DNA from: Sedimentitalea nanhaiensis DSM 24252 | GTDB taxonomy: Bacteria; Pseudomonadota; Alphaproteobacteria; Rhodobacterales; Rhodobacteraceae | NCBI RefSeq assembly: GCF_000473225.1 | Contig: NZ_KI421509.1 | Coordinates: 3,118,868 to 3,182,867 of the forward strand | Length of the DNA: 64,000 nt | Reading direction: 5' to 3' | Shown: piece after piece, positions 1 through 10,477 of the stretch | Position numbering within the stretch: the first letter of the stretch is position 1 | How the letters are laid out: each line of letters begins with the position of its first letter | Program-made: the position numbers and the translations under genes | Notes under the pieces: model-generated | Told to the model about the DNA's origin: nothing | What the model saw: only the letters and a program-made list of their open reading frames with translations | Databases searched by the model: none

Positions 1-2201
1 AGCGGAAAGAACGACAGCTCGTCGCGCTCGAGATCGATACCCATCGGAACGGCGGGCTCTACCGAGGTGCGAAAGAACAGGGTGTCCGACAGGCCGCGCA
101 GCCCGGCCTGTGCAACGCGGTCGATGCCATTGTCCCCCGTCAGCACATGGGCCAGCACCAGTTCTTTTGTGGCGTCAATGGCAAAAGTGTCGGCGCTGTT
201 CTGCGAATGTGCCGGTCCGGGGTGGGCAGACAGCAAAGCCAGCGCCAGCACGGCGGACAGCCGACCCGGTATCAGCCGCCCCGACAGTGCCAGAGAGGCA
301 ATTACGTCCAACACCAGCAGCATGATCGCCAAGCTTAGCAGGATACCACCCAACGGTCGTTCCCGCTCGACCGAAAGGCCTTGAACCGGGATCCGGTCGG
401 GCCATAGCGCGGGGATCAGGTCGGCCTCATCCGTCAGGACATTGCGTGCCAGCCGCCGGTCTTCACTGGCGTACAGACCGGGGCGCAGGCCGGGTCCGAC
501 CGCTGCATCGACCAGGTCGGCACCGTCGACACCAGGCAATGCGCTTGCGTCCGACAGCGACCCGAAACCGTCCATCACCTGCATCGGAGTCCAGATCGTG
601 CCTGCCAGATCGCCGGCTTGCGGTGCCTTTGCGGTCGAGGACACCGCAAGCCGTTCCAGCATTTCGACAAACAGGCCCGACAGCGGCAGGCTGGACCATT
701 CGGCATTGGCCGTGACGTGAAACAGCACCACCTGTCCCCGACCGAGCGGTTTGCGCGTGACCAGGGGCGTGCCATCTGACAGTTCGGCGATCACGCGGTC
801 GGCCAGCGTTGGATCGGGCTGCGCCATCACCTGGGCGCTGACGGTCACATCGGCGGGCAAGGACAGTCCAAAAAACGGCGAACCCTCGGCAAAAGGGGCC
901 AGCGCCTTGGGTTCGCCCCAGCTCATCGCGCCGCCGACGCTGCGCCCCCCCGCGCGCAGGCGCACCGGCATCAGCGGATCCTCTGTATCGCGGCCGATGT
1001 CGCTGGCGGCCAGACGTGGCCCGGCAAAACGTAAGAGCATTCCGCCTAACTCGATCCATTCGACCAGCGCATTCTCTTCGGCGGTCGACAAGGTTGCCAC
1101 ATCGGCCAGTACGATCACGTCCGGATTGGCGGGAAGCAGGTCCAGCAATGCACCGTCCAGCAGTTCGGCAGTGGGCAGCAACGCCTGTTCAAGGTAATGC
1201 AGTGGCGACAGCAGCTCCAGCCCCTCGCGATCTTCGCGTCCGGCGATCAAAGCGATTTCGCGGCGGCGCAGGCTGTCATCGGTCAAGCTGAGCGCGCCAG
1301 CGGAATGCTGACCCTGAATCTCGAACCGTGTAATGCGGGCGCGCAGTTCGGATGGCAGCGAGAGTGTGGCTTGTGCAGTGCGCTGGCCGGCTGTGAAGCG
1401 GGCGGGAACCGATGCCAAAATCCGCATCGTGCCACCGGGGTCTCGTCCTTGCGCAAGAATGACGATTTCGCGCTCCGATCCCGGGGTCGACCGATACGCG
1501 GTCAATTGTACTGCGCCATCTTCAAACCGGGCGGGAGAGAGGCCCAGAACCGCGTTGCCGGTTTGAAACACCCGAACAGCACCGCGCGTTTCCAGCGTGG
1601 ATAGCAACGTGTCGCGCGCATCATACGCAAGTCCATCGCTGATCCAAAGGGTGTCAAAGCCGTGGTCGATGGTTTTCAAAGCCTCCAGCGTCACGTCGAT
1701 CTGCGCCCGTCCGGGTTGCCATGGTGCGGGCGTCAGCCCGGCCAATCGGCTGCGCCAGACATCCGAGGCCTGAAACACCGGCGTTTCGGGGTCGCTCAAC
1801 CGCAGAACCGATACGGGACGTCCGGCCCGGCCCGCTTCGGAGAGATGTTTCGCTACAAACTCTCTGGTGTCGGGCCAGCGTGTCGCCCCGGCCCAACTGG
1901 CATCCAGCAGGACCAACAGCGGCCCGGCGCCATCCTGCGCCTTTTGCGGGTTCAGAACCGGCCCTGCAAGCCCGACGATCACCGCTGCCGCCGCCAGCAT
2001 CCGCAGCAAGAGCAGCCACCATGGCGTGCGGTCGGATACGCTTTCGTCATCCTTTAGCCCCAGCAACAGGGCAACGCCGGGAAAACGCCTGCGAATTGGG
2101 GCAGGGGGAATGGCGCGCAGGATGAGCCACAGAATCGGCAGGGCCAGCAGGCCCAGCAACAGCCACGGCGACGCGAAACCGATACCGGCAAGAACGGTCA
2201 C
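1..2201 (-). CDS. DUF4159 domain-containing membrane protein with N-terminal BatA-type domain (partial, 3' end outside window)
   Basis: Third gene of a MoxR/DUF58/DUF4159 operon. The GTG start at 2201 overlaps the DUF58 stop (GTGA), and the frame is open to the window edge (733 codons seen). Residues 9-28 and about 57-77 are hydrophobic helices typical of the BatA/double-transmembrane N-terminus. The middle resembles the von Willebrand/GATase-like fold of this family. A third helix lies near 615-640, followed by a hydrophobic stretch, and the start of the DUF4159 domain is visible from about residue 667. The family is membrane-anchored and of unknown biochemical role. Its constant association with MoxR and DUF58 suggests chaperone-like assembly of an envelope complex (inference). 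The C-terminus is missing only because the window ends. Confidence 0.85.
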   Translation of the reverse strand, partial: MTVLAGIGFASPWLLLGLLALPILWLILRAIPPAPIRRRFPGVALLLGLKDDESVSDRTPWWLLLLRMLAAAAVIVGLAGPVLNPQKAQDGAGPLLVLLDASWAGATRWPDTREFVAKHLSEAGRAGRPVSVLRLSDPETPVFQASDVWRSRLAGLTPAPWQPGRAQIDVTLEALKTIDHGFDTLWISDGLAYDARDTLLSTLETRGAVRVFQTGNAVLGLSPARFEDGAVQLTAYRSTPGSEREIVILAQGRDPGGTMRILASVPARFTAGQRTAQATLSLPSELRARITRFEIQGQHSAGALSLTDDSLRRREIALIAGREDREGLELLSPLHYLEQALLPTAELLDGALLDLLPANPDVIVLADVATLSTAEENALVEWIELGGMLLRFAGPRLAASDIGRDTEDPLMPVRLRAGGRSVGGAMSWGEPKALAPFAEGSPFFGLSLPADVTVSAQVMAQPDPTLADRVIAELSDGTPLVTRKPLGRGQVVLFHVTANAEWSSLPLSGLFVEMLERLAVSSTAKAPQAGDLAGTIWTPMQVMDGFGSLSDASALPGVDGADLVDAAVGPGLRPGLYASEDRRLARNVLTDEADLIPALWPDRIPVQGLSVERERPLGGILLSLAIMLLVLDVIASLALSGRLIPGRLSAVLALALLSAHPGPAHSQNSADTFAIDATKELVLAHVLTGDNGIDRVAQAGLRGLSDTLFFRTSVEPAVPMGIDLERDELSFFP

Positions 2202-3073
2202 GACCGCCCCCGATCCAGCGCGCGATACAGCCACAACAGGGCCGGCTGGGCGCTTTGCGACGTATGATGCAGTCCCAGTTGCCAGCCGGTCAGACGGCAA
2301 AGATGGTCTAGCCGGTCCTTGCGTTCGGCCAGCCGGGTCAGATACCTGTCGCGCAGATCGCCCGCCTTGAGCGTCTCGTGCGACAGCGTGCCCCCGACGC
2401 TTTCGAATATGGTGCGACCGCGAAAGGGAAACTGTTCTTCGCTTGGATCGAGGATTTGCAGTAGGATTCCGCGTACGCCACGATCAGCGGCCTTGGTCAG
2501 GGCCAGTTCGACCTCTGCGATGTCACCCAGAAAATCGGACACGAACACCGCTCGTGCATGGGGGATCATCGCCCTGTGTTCGGGTGCGGCGTAATCCTGA
2601 TCCATGTCGACGGTCAGGGCCTCCGCCAGCCGCAGGATCTGGGCATTGCCGCGACGGGGCGGCAGGGCGGTACCGGTCAGCCCGACCCGTTCCCCGCCAC
2701 GCACCAGCAGGATCGCGATGGCCAGGCTCAGCAACCGGGCGCGATCGGCCTTGGTCGGCAAGCCATCCTGCGAGGCAAACCGCATCGAAGCGCCCTGATC
2801 TGTCCACAGCATCACCGACTGGGCGATCTGCCATTCGCGTTCGCGCACGAACTGCTGATCCCCCCGGGCCGAGCGGCGATGGTCGATCAACCGCTTGCTG
2901 TCGCCCGCCTGCGCCGGCCGGTACTGCCAGAAATCGTCCCCCAACCCGGCGCGTCTGCGCCCATGTTCCCCCAAAAGCACGGTACCGGCCAACTGTTCCG
3001 CCCGCGCCAGAAGCGGCGGCAGGCGGCTGGCTTCGGCCTCGGAGCGTTCGCGCAGGGTCGGGGTTGGTGTCAC
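2198..3073 (-). CDS. DUF58 domain-containing protein
   Basis: A 291-residue protein. It has the family hallmarks RRAGLGDDFWQYRPAQAGD at about 41-59 and a following IDHRRSAR stretch (usually IDWRASAR). The remainder is a von Willebrand-A-like domain, which begins at VMLWTDQGASM. The GTG start overlaps the upstream moxR stop (GTGA), and its own stop overlaps the next gene's GTG, so translation of all three genes is probably coupled. DUF58 proteins are found next to MoxR ATPases in many bacteria. Their molecular function is not established; a role as MoxR partner is inferred from context. Confidence 0.88.
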   Translation of the reverse strand: MTPTPTLRERSEAEASRLPPLLARAEQLAGTVLLGEHGRRRAGLGDDFWQYRPAQAGDSKRLIDHRRSARGDQQFVREREWQIAQSVMLWTDQGASMRFASQDGLPTKADRARLLSLAIAILLVRGGERVGLTGTALPPRRGNAQILRLAEALTVDMDQDYAAPEHRAMIPHARAVFVSDFLGDIAEVELALTKAADRGVRGILLQILDPSEEQFPFRGRTIFESVGGTLSHETLKAGDLRDRYLTRLAERKDRLDHLCRLTGWQLGLHHTSQSAQPALLWLYRALDRGRS

Positions 3074-4077
3074 GCGGCCGCCTCGGTGCGACTCAGGCCG
3101 GTGGCGGTGGTTTCGATCAGATCGGCCAGATTGTCACCACGTGCACGGGCAGCGAAGTTCAACGCCATGCGGTGGCTCAGCACCGGCCGGGCCATGTCGA
3201 TCACGTCTTCGGCATTGGGAACCAGTCGGCCCTGCAACAAGGCGCGGGCACGCACCGTCAACATCAGCGCCTGTGCCGCGCGCGGTCCAGGACCCCATGC
3301 GACTGTTTCGCGAACCCGGTCCGACGCTTCGGATTCTTCGGGGCGGAAGGCGCGCACCAGATCCAGAATCATCTCGACCACCGACTCGCCCACCGGCATG
3401 CGCCGCAGCAGGGTCTGGGCGGCCAGCAATTCATCGCGGCTGAACACCCGGGGGGACTGGTCCTCGTGGACGCCGGTGGTGGCGATCAGGATGTCACGCT
3501 CGGTGTCGCGGTCCGGATAGTCGACGTCGATCTGTACCAGGAACCGGTCCAGCTGGGCCTCGGGCAGGGGATAGGTTCCTTCCTGTTCGATCGGGTTCTG
3601 GGTGGCCAGCACATGAAACAGATCGCCCAATGGCCGGTCTTCGCCCGCGACCGTAACGGTGCGTTCCTGCATCGCTTGCAACAGGGCCGACTGGGTGCGC
3701 GGGCTGGCGCGGTTGATTTCATCCGCCATCAACAGCTGGCAAAAGATCGGTCCGGGTACAAATCGAAAGGCGCGGGTGCCGTCGGCCGCGGTGTCCAGCA
3801 CTTCGGAGCCCAGAATGTCGGCGGGCATCAGGTCGGGGGTGAACTGGATGCGATTGCCATCCAGTCCCATCACCGTCGAAAGGGTTTCGATCAGCCGGGT
3901 CTTGCCTAATCCAGGCAGGCCGATCAGCAACCCGTGCCCGCCGCACAGCAGGGCCGTCAAAGTCAGGTCGACGACGCGGGTCTGGCCGATGAACCGGCGG
4001 GTGATCGACGCGCGGGCCAGCGCCAACTTGTCTGCGAGCGCCTCAATCTCGGCGACCAGATCGGCAGGATCGGACAT
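3070..4077 (-). CDS. MoxR-family AAA+ ATPase
   Basis: A 335-residue AAA+ ATPase. Visible motifs are Walker A GLPGLGKT (53-60), Walker B LLMADE (115-120) followed by INRA, and sensor-1-like ATQNP. MoxR proteins act as chaperone-like ATPases that help assemble or activate specific complexes, usually with vWA/DUF58 partners, as here. ATG 4077 is chosen because AAGGAA lies 5-10 bases upstream and the protein then begins MSDPADL. An in-frame ATG farther upstream would overlap the promoter region and the divergent DUF1285 gene. It is first in a three-gene operon with DUF58 and DUF4159. Confidence 0.92.
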   Translation of the reverse strand: MSDPADLVAEIEALADKLALARASITRRFIGQTRVVDLTLTALLCGGHGLLIGLPGLGKTRLIETLSTVMGLDGNRIQFTPDLMPADILGSEVLDTAADGTRAFRFVPGPIFCQLLMADEINRASPRTQSALLQAMQERTVTVAGEDRPLGDLFHVLATQNPIEQEGTYPLPEAQLDRFLVQIDVDYPDRDTERDILIATTGVHEDQSPRVFSRDELLAAQTLLRRMPVGESVVEMILDLVRAFRPEESEASDRVRETVAWGPGPRAAQALMLTVRARALLQGRLVPNAEDVIDMARPVLSHRMALNFAARARGDNLADLIETTATGLSRTEAAA

Positions 4078-4145
4078 GACATTCCTTTCAAGGGGCTTAT
4101 ACTTCCAATGTAAGTGTATCGTGCGCAGAGGAAATGGCAAAAGCA

Positions 4146-4727
4146 ATGAGCGGACAAAAAGCTGTTACCCCATCGGCCGAGGGGATCGCCGCATCGGTAC
4201 GGGCAAGCAAGGGGCGTGGGCTACCACCGGTGCATCTGTGGAACCCGCCGTTCTGCGGCGATCTGGACATGCGCATTGCGCGGGATGGCACCTGGTTCTA
4301 TCTGGGAACACCTATTGGCCGGTTCGAACTGGTGCGGCTGTTCTCGTCGATCCTGAAGAAAGAGGATGGCAAGTATTTCCTGGTCACTCCGGTGGAAAAG
4401 GTCGGCATTACCGTGGATGATGCGCCGTTTGTGGCGGTCGATTTCGAATCTGAGGGCGAGGGACAGCGGCAGGTGCTGACTTTTACCACCCATGTCGGTG
4501 ACACGGCTGCGGCCGGGCCAGACCGCCCGATCCGCGTTGAAAGGGACCCCGAGACCGGCGAGCCGTCGCCCTATGTCCTGATCCGCGCCGAACTCGAGGC
4601 TCTGATCGACCGCAAAAGTTTTTATCGGCTGGTCGAATTGGGCGTGCATAAGGACGGCTGGTTTGGGGTGTGGTCGGGGGGGCAGTTCTTTGCGATAATC
4701 CCCTCGCATGATTTGGAAGAGACCTGA
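4146..4727 (+). CDS. DUF1285 domain-containing protein
   Basis: A 193-residue soluble protein matching the DUF1285 family throughout, including the segment [20 protein letters not shown] and the block [20 protein letters not shown]. Function is unknown; the fold of the family is described but no activity is assigned. An in-frame ATG at 4134 directly abuts the AGAGGAA sequence. ATG 4146 ([13 protein letters not shown]) has a more usable ribosome-site spacing and fits the family N-terminus as I recall it. It is divergent from moxR across about 68 bases, so both promoters lie in 4078-4145. No signal peptide or membrane segment. Confidence 0.85.
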   Translation: MSGQKAVTPSAEGIAASVRASKGRGLPPVHLWNPPFCGDLDMRIARDGTWFYLGTPIGRFELVRLFSSILKKEDGKYFLVTPVEKVGITVDDAPFVAVDFESEGEGQRQVLTFTTHVGDTAAAGPDRPIRVERDPETGEPSPYVLIRAELEALIDRKSFYRLVELGVHKDGWFGVWSGGQFFAIIPSHDLEET

Positions 4728-4869
4728 GCCGGGCCCCGATCGGATTCTCAGCCAGGGTCGGATATCGCGGCAAACCGCGTCAATTTTCGGTATTGTCCGG
4801 ATTTCCTGACCTTGGCACCACTAGGTCCGGCGGGATAGAGTCGCCGACATATTTAAAGAGTGAGATATT

Positions 4870-5622
4870 ATGCCCAGATTTGCAGCCAACCTGTCTCTGC
4901 TGTTTACGGAATTGCCTTATCTGGATCGGTTCGACGCTGCGGCTCAGGCGGGGTTCGCGGCGGTCGAGATCTTGTTTCCCTATGATATCCCGGCCAAGGA
5001 GACGCAGCGCGCGTTGTTGCGCAACGGGTTGGACCTGGTGCTGATCAATGCGCCGCCGCCAAACTATACCGGCGGGACACCCGGGTATGGTGCGGTTCCG
5101 GGCGGTGAAGGACGGTTTCAGCACGATATCCGCCGGGTGCTGCGCTACGCCGAGCAGCTAAAGCCGATGCTGATCCACGTGATGGCCGGCTATACCAAGA
5201 ACGCCGAAGCCGAAGAGACCTTTGTGCGCAATCTAAAATGGGCGGCGGACTTGGAGCCGACCCAGGGGTTCACCATTGAGCCGCTCAATCCGGGCGATCA
5301 GCCTGGCTATTTCCTGGACGATTACGATTTGGCCGCAAAGATTCTGGATGCGGTGGACCGCCCCAATGTCGGCCTGCAATATGACAGTTATCATGCCCAT
5401 GTCATCCACGGTGACGCGGTCGAGGTTTGGCGCACATACGGTGCGCGATCGACGCATGTGCAAATCGGAAACCCGCCAAGCCGCAGCGAACCGGGGGCCG
5501 GGCCGGTTGATTTTGCGGCACTGTTTAGCGCTATCGACACCAGCGGGTATTCCGGCTGGGTCGGTGCGGAATACACGCCGACAACCAAACGCACCCAAGA
5601 CAGCCTGCATTGGATGGGGTAA
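4870..5622 (+). CDS. hyi: Hydroxypyruvate isomerase family TIM-barrel protein
   Basis: A 250-residue xylose-isomerase-like TIM barrel, collinear with E. coli Hyi. It begins with the same RFAANLSLLF-type strand and ends with WVGAEYTPTT. The two metal/catalytic glutamates are E137 (TIEPLN) and E234 (GAEYTP), with D172 and H196 in the expected places between them. Hyi interconverts hydroxypyruvate and tartronate semialdehyde; OtnI relatives act on 2-oxo-tetronate, and sequence alone does not separate these. No glyoxylate carboligase or tartronate semialdehyde reductase is adjacent, so the substrate stays open. It is monocistronic and convergent with rarD. Confidence 0.85.
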   Translation: MPRFAANLSLLFTELPYLDRFDAAAQAGFAAVEILFPYDIPAKETQRALLRNGLDLVLINAPPPNYTGGTPGYGAVPGGEGRFQHDIRRVLRYAEQLKPMLIHVMAGYTKNAEAEETFVRNLKWAADLEPTQGFTIEPLNPGDQPGYFLDDYDLAAKILDAVDRPNVGLQYDSYHAHVIHGDAVEVWRTYGARSTHVQIGNPPSRSEPGAGPVDFAALFSAIDTSGYSGWVGAEYTPTTKRTQDSLHWMG

Positions 5623-5789
5623 GCAACTACTGGGGCAGGAAATCGGCCCGATGTTGCATCCGCGATCAGGACTGACAGAGCTTGTCGGCACCTGCATGGG
5701 GTCCTGGAACAGTTGAGCCGTTGCATTTCCCGTTGTGCCGGTCGTGGCCGCGATACCATTGCGGTCGCGTGCGCGGCGAAGACTGACCT

Positions 5790-6710
5790 TTACAGGACCT
5801 TGGGCACCGGGACCTTGCGCCGCGTGCGGCGGCTTTGCTGGACCATTGATGCCGTGTAGATGATCAGCGAGAGCCAGATCATCGGAAAGGCAATCATCCG
5901 CGCGGGTCCGAACTCTTCGCCGAACACGAAGACAGCCGTAAGGAAGATCATGGTCGGGGCGATGTATTGCAGGAGCCCGATGGTCGACAGGCGCAGCAAT
6001 TTTGCACCGTTAGCATAGATCATCAGCGGTGCAGCGGTGACAAGGCCACACCCGAACAACAACCAACTGTCGGTGGCATTGCCGACCAACATGTGGTTCT
6101 GCCCGGTTGCAACCAGCCAGGCCACATAGGCCAGCGCCGGTGGCAACAGCAACAGCACCTCAAGCGTGAAACCCTGATTGGGGCCGATCGGAAGCCATTT
6201 TTTGAGAAATGCATAGCCTCCCCAGGTCAGCGTCAGGGCCACGGCGGCAACAGGTAGCTTGCCAGCCTGCCACGTCAGTACCGCCACCGCAGCGGCGGCC
6301 ACAACAATCGCGGCAATCTGTGCCGGGCTCAGCCGTTCGCGCAGCAGGACGGCACCAAGGAAAATGCTGAACAAGGGGTTGATGTAATAGCCCAGTGCCG
6401 CGTCCAGCGTATGCCCCGCAGCAATCGACCAGACATAGATTCCCCAGTTCAGTGAGATCAGCGTCGCGGTTACAATCGCCATGCCCAGCATCCGGGGCGA
6501 CGTCAGGGCGATCCTCAGATCCTGGGTGCGTCCGGTCAGCCACAGCACTGCCCCGGCGACGGGTACCGACCAGATCACCCGATGTGCGATGACCTCGCTT
6601 GGTGGAATATGCGCCAGTGCCTTCATATAAATCGGAAGAAAACCCCAAAGCACATAGGCTGTGACGGCAAAGGCAAAACCGCGTAGGCTGTCCTGGTTGG
6701 CGGCTGACAT
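5790..6710 (-). CDS. rarD: EamA/DMT-superfamily permease, RarD type
   Basis: A 306-residue integral membrane protein with about ten hydrophobic helices in the two-repeat EamA arrangement. It begins with the RarD signature AYVLWGFLPIYMKALAHI and the HRVIWS element. The conserved LNWGIYVWSI and GYYINPLFSIFLG segments are also present. RarD proteins are inner-membrane transporters, historically linked to chloramphenicol resistance, with substrates not firmly known. Length is normal and no residue looks odd. The C-terminus ends in a basic tail. It is followed by a 167-base convergent spacer from the hyi-like gene in which I see no further feature. Confidence 0.88.
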   Translation of the reverse strand: MSAANQDSLRGFAFAVTAYVLWGFLPIYMKALAHIPPSEVIAHRVIWSVPVAGAVLWLTGRTQDLRIALTSPRMLGMAIVTATLISLNWGIYVWSIAAGHTLDAALGYYINPLFSIFLGAVLLRERLSPAQIAAIVVAAAAVAVLTWQAGKLPVAAVALTLTWGGYAFLKKWLPIGPNQGFTLEVLLLLPPALAYVAWLVATGQNHMLVGNATDSWLLFGCGLVTAAPLMIYANGAKLLRLSTIGLLQYIAPTMIFLTAVFVFGEEFGPARMIAFPMIWLSLIIYTASMVQQSRRTRRKVPVPKVL

Positions 6711-6851
6711 GATGACCCTCGGAAAACTGCAAGGCGGGGATGGTCGCCTTCCGCATATTTGCCCTGTTAACCATCAAGCCGCTCCGGGTGCAATGCACGC
6801 TGTCGCGATGCAAGTTGCATCGCCTGGTCGCGGGCTGCGGTCGCAAGAGGG

Positions 6852-7169
6852 CTACATCAGTTCGTCTTCTACATCGGTTGCCGAGATGCCCAAGGCGTCC
6901 AGCCCGTTTTCCAGGTGGTCGGTCATGTGAGGCGTTCCCAGAATGTAGTCCGCGCAGGGGACCGAAGCTTCGGCCTTGGCTGTGGCGATGGCCTCGGCCA
7001 GATCGTCCACATCAAAGCTTTCGCGACCGACCCACATGATCGCGACCAGCTCGGCTTGTTCGTCCTCGCTGAGCCGGTCGATGAAGGCGCGCAATTCGCC
7101 CTCGGCCCGGTGTAATTCGCGCCCCATCAGAATGACCTGAGCCACCTTGCGCGGGGAAATTTCCAGCAT
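6852..7169 (-). CDS. DUF3775 domain-containing protein
   Basis: A small acidic soluble protein of 105 residues. It carries the DUF3775 pattern: an N-terminal MLEISPRKVAQVI, a central ELRAFIDRLSEDEQAELVAI, then WVGRESFDVDDLAEA. ATG 7169 is chosen because GGAGG lies seven bases upstream; the frame is open farther upstream but without a ribosome site. Function is unknown. It lies 114 bases downstream of rmuC on the same strand and upstream of rarD, separated from it by about 140 bases, so it may be cotranscribed with rmuC. Confidence 0.82.
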   Translation of the reverse strand: MLEISPRKVAQVILMGRELHRAEGELRAFIDRLSEDEQAELVAIMWVGRESFDVDDLAEAIATAKAEASVPCADYILGTPHMTDHLENGLDALGISATDVEDELM

Positions 7170-7283
7170 CCTTTGCCCTCCTGTTCGCATGCCTTGCACG
7201 GTAACAGATAACGGGTGCAGGGTCAGTGTCTTTGATCTTGCGCAATTCGGCACCTGCGGCATTGCGGATCGACGCCGAATGGC

Positions 7284-8513
7284 TCAGGCGTCGCGTTTGC
7301 CCAGGGCAACCACATTCCGGGCGTCGTCTTCCTGCAAGTCTTCGAAATCGAAATTGTCCAGCCGCAGTGCGCGCCGTCCGGCCTTGTCGGCGCTGACCTT
7401 GATTTCGGCGATGTCCTTGGCCGCCTGGCCGAAATGCCGGTCCAGGTTGACAACCCGATCACCGAGCCGGTCGACATCCTTGTGCAACAGGCCAAGTTCC
7501 TTACGGATCGCACCGGCCTGTTCGCGCATCCGGGCATCTTTCAGGATCGCGCGCATGGTGTTCAGCGTCGCCATGCAGGTGGTCGGGGATACGATCCAGA
7601 CCCTTGCCTCGAACCCGTCGCGGACAACCTCGGGGAAATTGGCGTGCAACTCGGCATAGACCGCTTCGGAGGGCAGGAACATCAGCGCCCCGTCGGCGGT
7701 TTCACCCTCGATGATATAGCGTTCGGAAATCGCCTTGATATGGGCGCGCACGGCCACGCGCATCATCCGCGATGCCTCGGTCACTTGCGATTGCGTCTCG
7801 GCCCGGCGCAGCGCCTCATAGGCCTCAAGCGGGAATTTGCTGTCGATGACGATGGGACCGGGCGGATTGGGCAGGCGGATCAGGCAATCGGCGCGTTTGC
7901 CGTTGGAAAGCGTCGCCTGCAGCTGATAGCTGTCCTTGGGCAGCGCCTTGGACACGATATCGTTCAGCTGGATTTCGCCAAAGGCCCCGCGCGTCTGCTT
8001 GTTGCTCAGGATATCTTGCAAACTCAGCACGTCGCCCGAAAGCTTGGTGATATTGTCCTGCGCCTTGTCGATGGTCGCCAGCCGCTCCTGCAACTGGGTC
8101 AGCGAGGTCGCGGTTTGCTTGCTGCTGCCGTGAAGGGTTTCCTTCATCCGCTCCTGCATTTCGGTCAGGGCACGGTTCTGGCGCATCATGTTGTCGGCCA
8201 GCCGGTCGTTCATCTGCTGCTGCACGTCGGCCAGGCGGGTTTCGACGGTCTGGACCAAATGGACCTGCGCATTGGCCTGGGCATCGGACACATGCTGCAA
8301 CCCGCCTCGCAGTTGCTCTTGCCCCATGCTCAGCTGCTGCAGGTTCTGGCCCAACAGCGACATCTGCCGCGCCAGGGGTTCCAGATTGCGGGCGGACCGC
8401 GCCGAAGCGCGCAACGACAGAACCAGCAGGGCCAGAACCAGCAGGATCAGCCCCGCCCCCAGCAGCACCATCGGATCGTCCAGCACAAAAGCGGTGTCGC
8501 CGATCTGTATCAT
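7284..8513 (-). CDS. rmuC: RmuC-family DNA recombination protein
   Basis: A 409-residue protein. A single N-terminal membrane helix (about 14-36) is followed by a long Gln/Leu-rich coiled-coil region (about 50-170) and then the RmuC nuclease-like domain, visible at [25 protein letters not shown] and [14 protein letters not shown]. RmuC is thought to limit recombination at inverted repeats and to cleave DNA near structured intermediates. The ATG overlaps the mutL stop (ATGA), so the two repair genes are translationally coupled. Confidence 0.9.
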   Translation of the reverse strand: MIQIGDTAFVLDDPMVLLGAGLILLVLALLVLSLRASARSARNLEPLARQMSLLGQNLQQLSMGQEQLRGGLQHVSDAQANAQVHLVQTVETRLADVQQQMNDRLADNMMRQNRALTEMQERMKETLHGSSKQTATSLTQLQERLATIDKAQDNITKLSGDVLSLQDILSNKQTRGAFGEIQLNDIVSKALPKDSYQLQATLSNGKRADCLIRLPNPPGPIVIDSKFPLEAYEALRRAETQSQVTEASRMMRVAVRAHIKAISERYIIEGETADGALMFLPSEAVYAELHANFPEVVRDGFEARVWIVSPTTCMATLNTMRAILKDARMREQAGAIRKELGLLHKDVDRLGDRVVNLDRHFGQAAKDIAEIKVSADKAGRRALRLDNFDFEDLQEDDARNVVALGKRDA

Positions 8514-10354
8514 GTGCGTCCGAACAGCCGTTCGATATCGGCCAGCTTCAATTCGACATAGGTTGGCCGCCCATGGTTGCACTGGCCGGAATGCGGCGTG
8601 GCCTCCATGTCGCGCAGCAGGGCGTTCATCTCTTCGGCGCGCATCCTGCGACCCGAACGGATCGAGCCGTGACAGGCAACGCGGGACAGGATCGCCTCGA
8701 TCCGGGCCTGCACGGTCTGGCTGCTGCCCAGATCCGCGAGTTCGTCCAGGATGTCGCGGATCATCGCCTGGGCATCGACCTCGCCCAGAATCGCCGGGGT
8801 TTCGCGCACCGCGATGGCCCCACCGCCAAAGGGTTCAATGGTCAGGCCCAGTCGGGTCAGGTCGCTGGCGATCTCCATCAACTGTGCCGCTTCACCGGCA
8901 GACAGCTCCACGATTTCGGGGATCAGCAATGCCTGTGCGGCCACCCCGTTTTCGGCCATCTGGCGTTTCAGCTTTTCATAAACCAGCCGTTCATGCGCCG
9001 CGTGCTGATCGACGATCACCATGCCGGTTGCGGTCTGTGCGATGATGTAATTCTCGTGGACCTGACCACGCGCGGCACCCAGAGGCAGGGTTTCGGGGGC
9101 AGGTTCATCCGATTGCGGATCTTGCGCCACCTCGACCACCCGCGCGCCAAAGCCCCCGTTGAATTCGGCAAAGCCGGGCGATTGCGCCACGTAGGACGTT
9201 GCGCGTGCGCCTGATGACGGGCGGTCCATCTGATAGACCCGCGCGCCGGTGGGTTCGGGCGTCATTGCGCCCAATGTCGCATTGGCCACGGTGCTGGAGG
9301 CGCGATGCCCGGCCTCGGCCAGGGCATGACGCAGGGCCGAAACGATCAGTCCCCGCGCAATGCCCGGATCGCGAAACCTAACCTCGGATTTGGCCGGATG
9401 CACGTTCACGTCCACCAGCGTGGGGTCACAATCCAGAAACAGCGCTGCCGCCGGGTGCCGGTCGCGGGACAGGAAATCGAAATAGGCTGCCCGCAGGGCC
9501 CCGCCCAACATCTTGTCACGCACGGGACGTCCGTTGACGAACAGATATTGCGCCACCGCCGCGCCCCGCGAATAGGTTGGAAGGGCGGCATAGCCAAACA
9601 GGCGAATACCGTCACGGGTGGCGTCGATGCGCAGTGCGTTATCGGCAAAGTCGCGACCCAGGATGCGCCCCAACCGCTTGTGCAGCGCATCGAACAGATC
9701 GCCGTTCTCCGGGTCCGAGCGAAACACAACGCGGCCTTCGCCACCGCCGCTGACATCGCGCAGAGTGAACCCGATGGCCGGCTCTGCCATGGCCAGCCGC
9801 TTGACCACATCGGTGATCGCCTGTGCTTCGGCGCGGTCGGTGCGCATGAATTTCAACCGTGCGGGCGTGGCATAGAACAAATCGCGCAGATCGACGACCG
9901 TTCCCGCGCTCAGCGCCGCCGGCTTGACAGGGCCGGTCTGTCCTGCGGCGACCCGGATGCTGGCAGCGTCAGCCCCGGCAACCCGGCTGGTGATGGTCAG
10001 CCGCCCGACAGCCCCCAGCGAGGGCAGGGCCTCGCCACGAAATCCAAAGGTGTGAATATTCAGCAGGTCCGAACCGTCGATTTTCGATGTCGCATGGCGT
10101 GACAAAGCCAGGGGGAGCTCATCGGCCGTGATTCCACAGCCGTCATCCGTGACCCGGATCAGTATCTTGCCGCCATCGGCGATGTCCACGCCGATGCGCG
10201 TTGCCCCGGCATCGATGGCGTTTTCCACCAGTTCCTTGACCGCCGAGGCGGGGCGTTCCACAACTTCGCCCGCCGCGATACGATTGATCGCGGCCTCGTC
10301 CAACTGGCGGATGATTGGGTGGTGTTCGCCGATATTGGGGTTTGCCTGTACCAT
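8510..10354 (-). CDS. mutL: DNA mismatch repair protein MutL
   Basis: A 614-residue MutL with the GHKL ATPase motifs in order: [17 protein letters not shown] and [14 protein letters not shown]. The C-terminal domain contains [12 protein letters not shown], which fits the metal-binding DQHA(X2)E(X4)E endonuclease motif, and ends near a conserved CNHGRPT. It is therefore the nicking-endonuclease type expected in bacteria without MutH. ATG 10354 gives the short family-like leader before [19 protein letters not shown]. The reading frame stays open upstream antisense to the oxoprolinase gene, but that extension has no MutL similarity. It is coupled to rmuC. Confidence 0.95.
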   Translation of the reverse strand: MVQANPNIGEHHPIIRQLDEAAINRIAAGEVVERPASAVKELVENAIDAGATRIGVDIADGGKILIRVTDDGCGITADELPLALSRHATSKIDGSDLLNIHTFGFRGEALPSLGAVGRLTITSRVAGADAASIRVAAGQTGPVKPAALSAGTVVDLRDLFYATPARLKFMRTDRAEAQAITDVVKRLAMAEPAIGFTLRDVSGGGEGRVVFRSDPENGDLFDALHKRLGRILGRDFADNALRIDATRDGIRLFGYAALPTYSRGAAVAQYLFVNGRPVRDKMLGGALRAAYFDFLSRDRHPAAALFLDCDPTLVDVNVHPAKSEVRFRDPGIARGLIVSALRHALAEAGHRASSTVANATLGAMTPEPTGARVYQMDRPSSGARATSYVAQSPGFAEFNGGFGARVVEVAQDPQSDEPAPETLPLGAARGQVHENYIIAQTATGMVIVDQHAAHERLVYEKLKRQMAENGVAAQALLIPEIVELSAGEAAQLMEIASDLTRLGLTIEPFGGGAIAVRETPAILGEVDAQAMIRDILDELADLGSSQTVQARIEAILSRVACHGSIRSGRRMRAEEMNALLRDMEATPHSGQCNHGRPTYVELKLADIERLFGRT

Positions 10355-10477
10355 ACCGCAATACTTAGCATGTCCCGCACCGATTCTGCCACCCGATTGA
10401 TGCGCAACCAGACGCTGCCGATTGACATCCACGCCCTGCACCGCAAAGGCTTGCGTCGGACGCGGACGGAGGGTGCC

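Noticed and set aside
2443-3909. 488-codon plus-strand frame over the DUF58/MoxR genes
   Set aside because: Composition is Pro/Arg/Gly-rich with no motif, and it is antisense to two well-supported genes.
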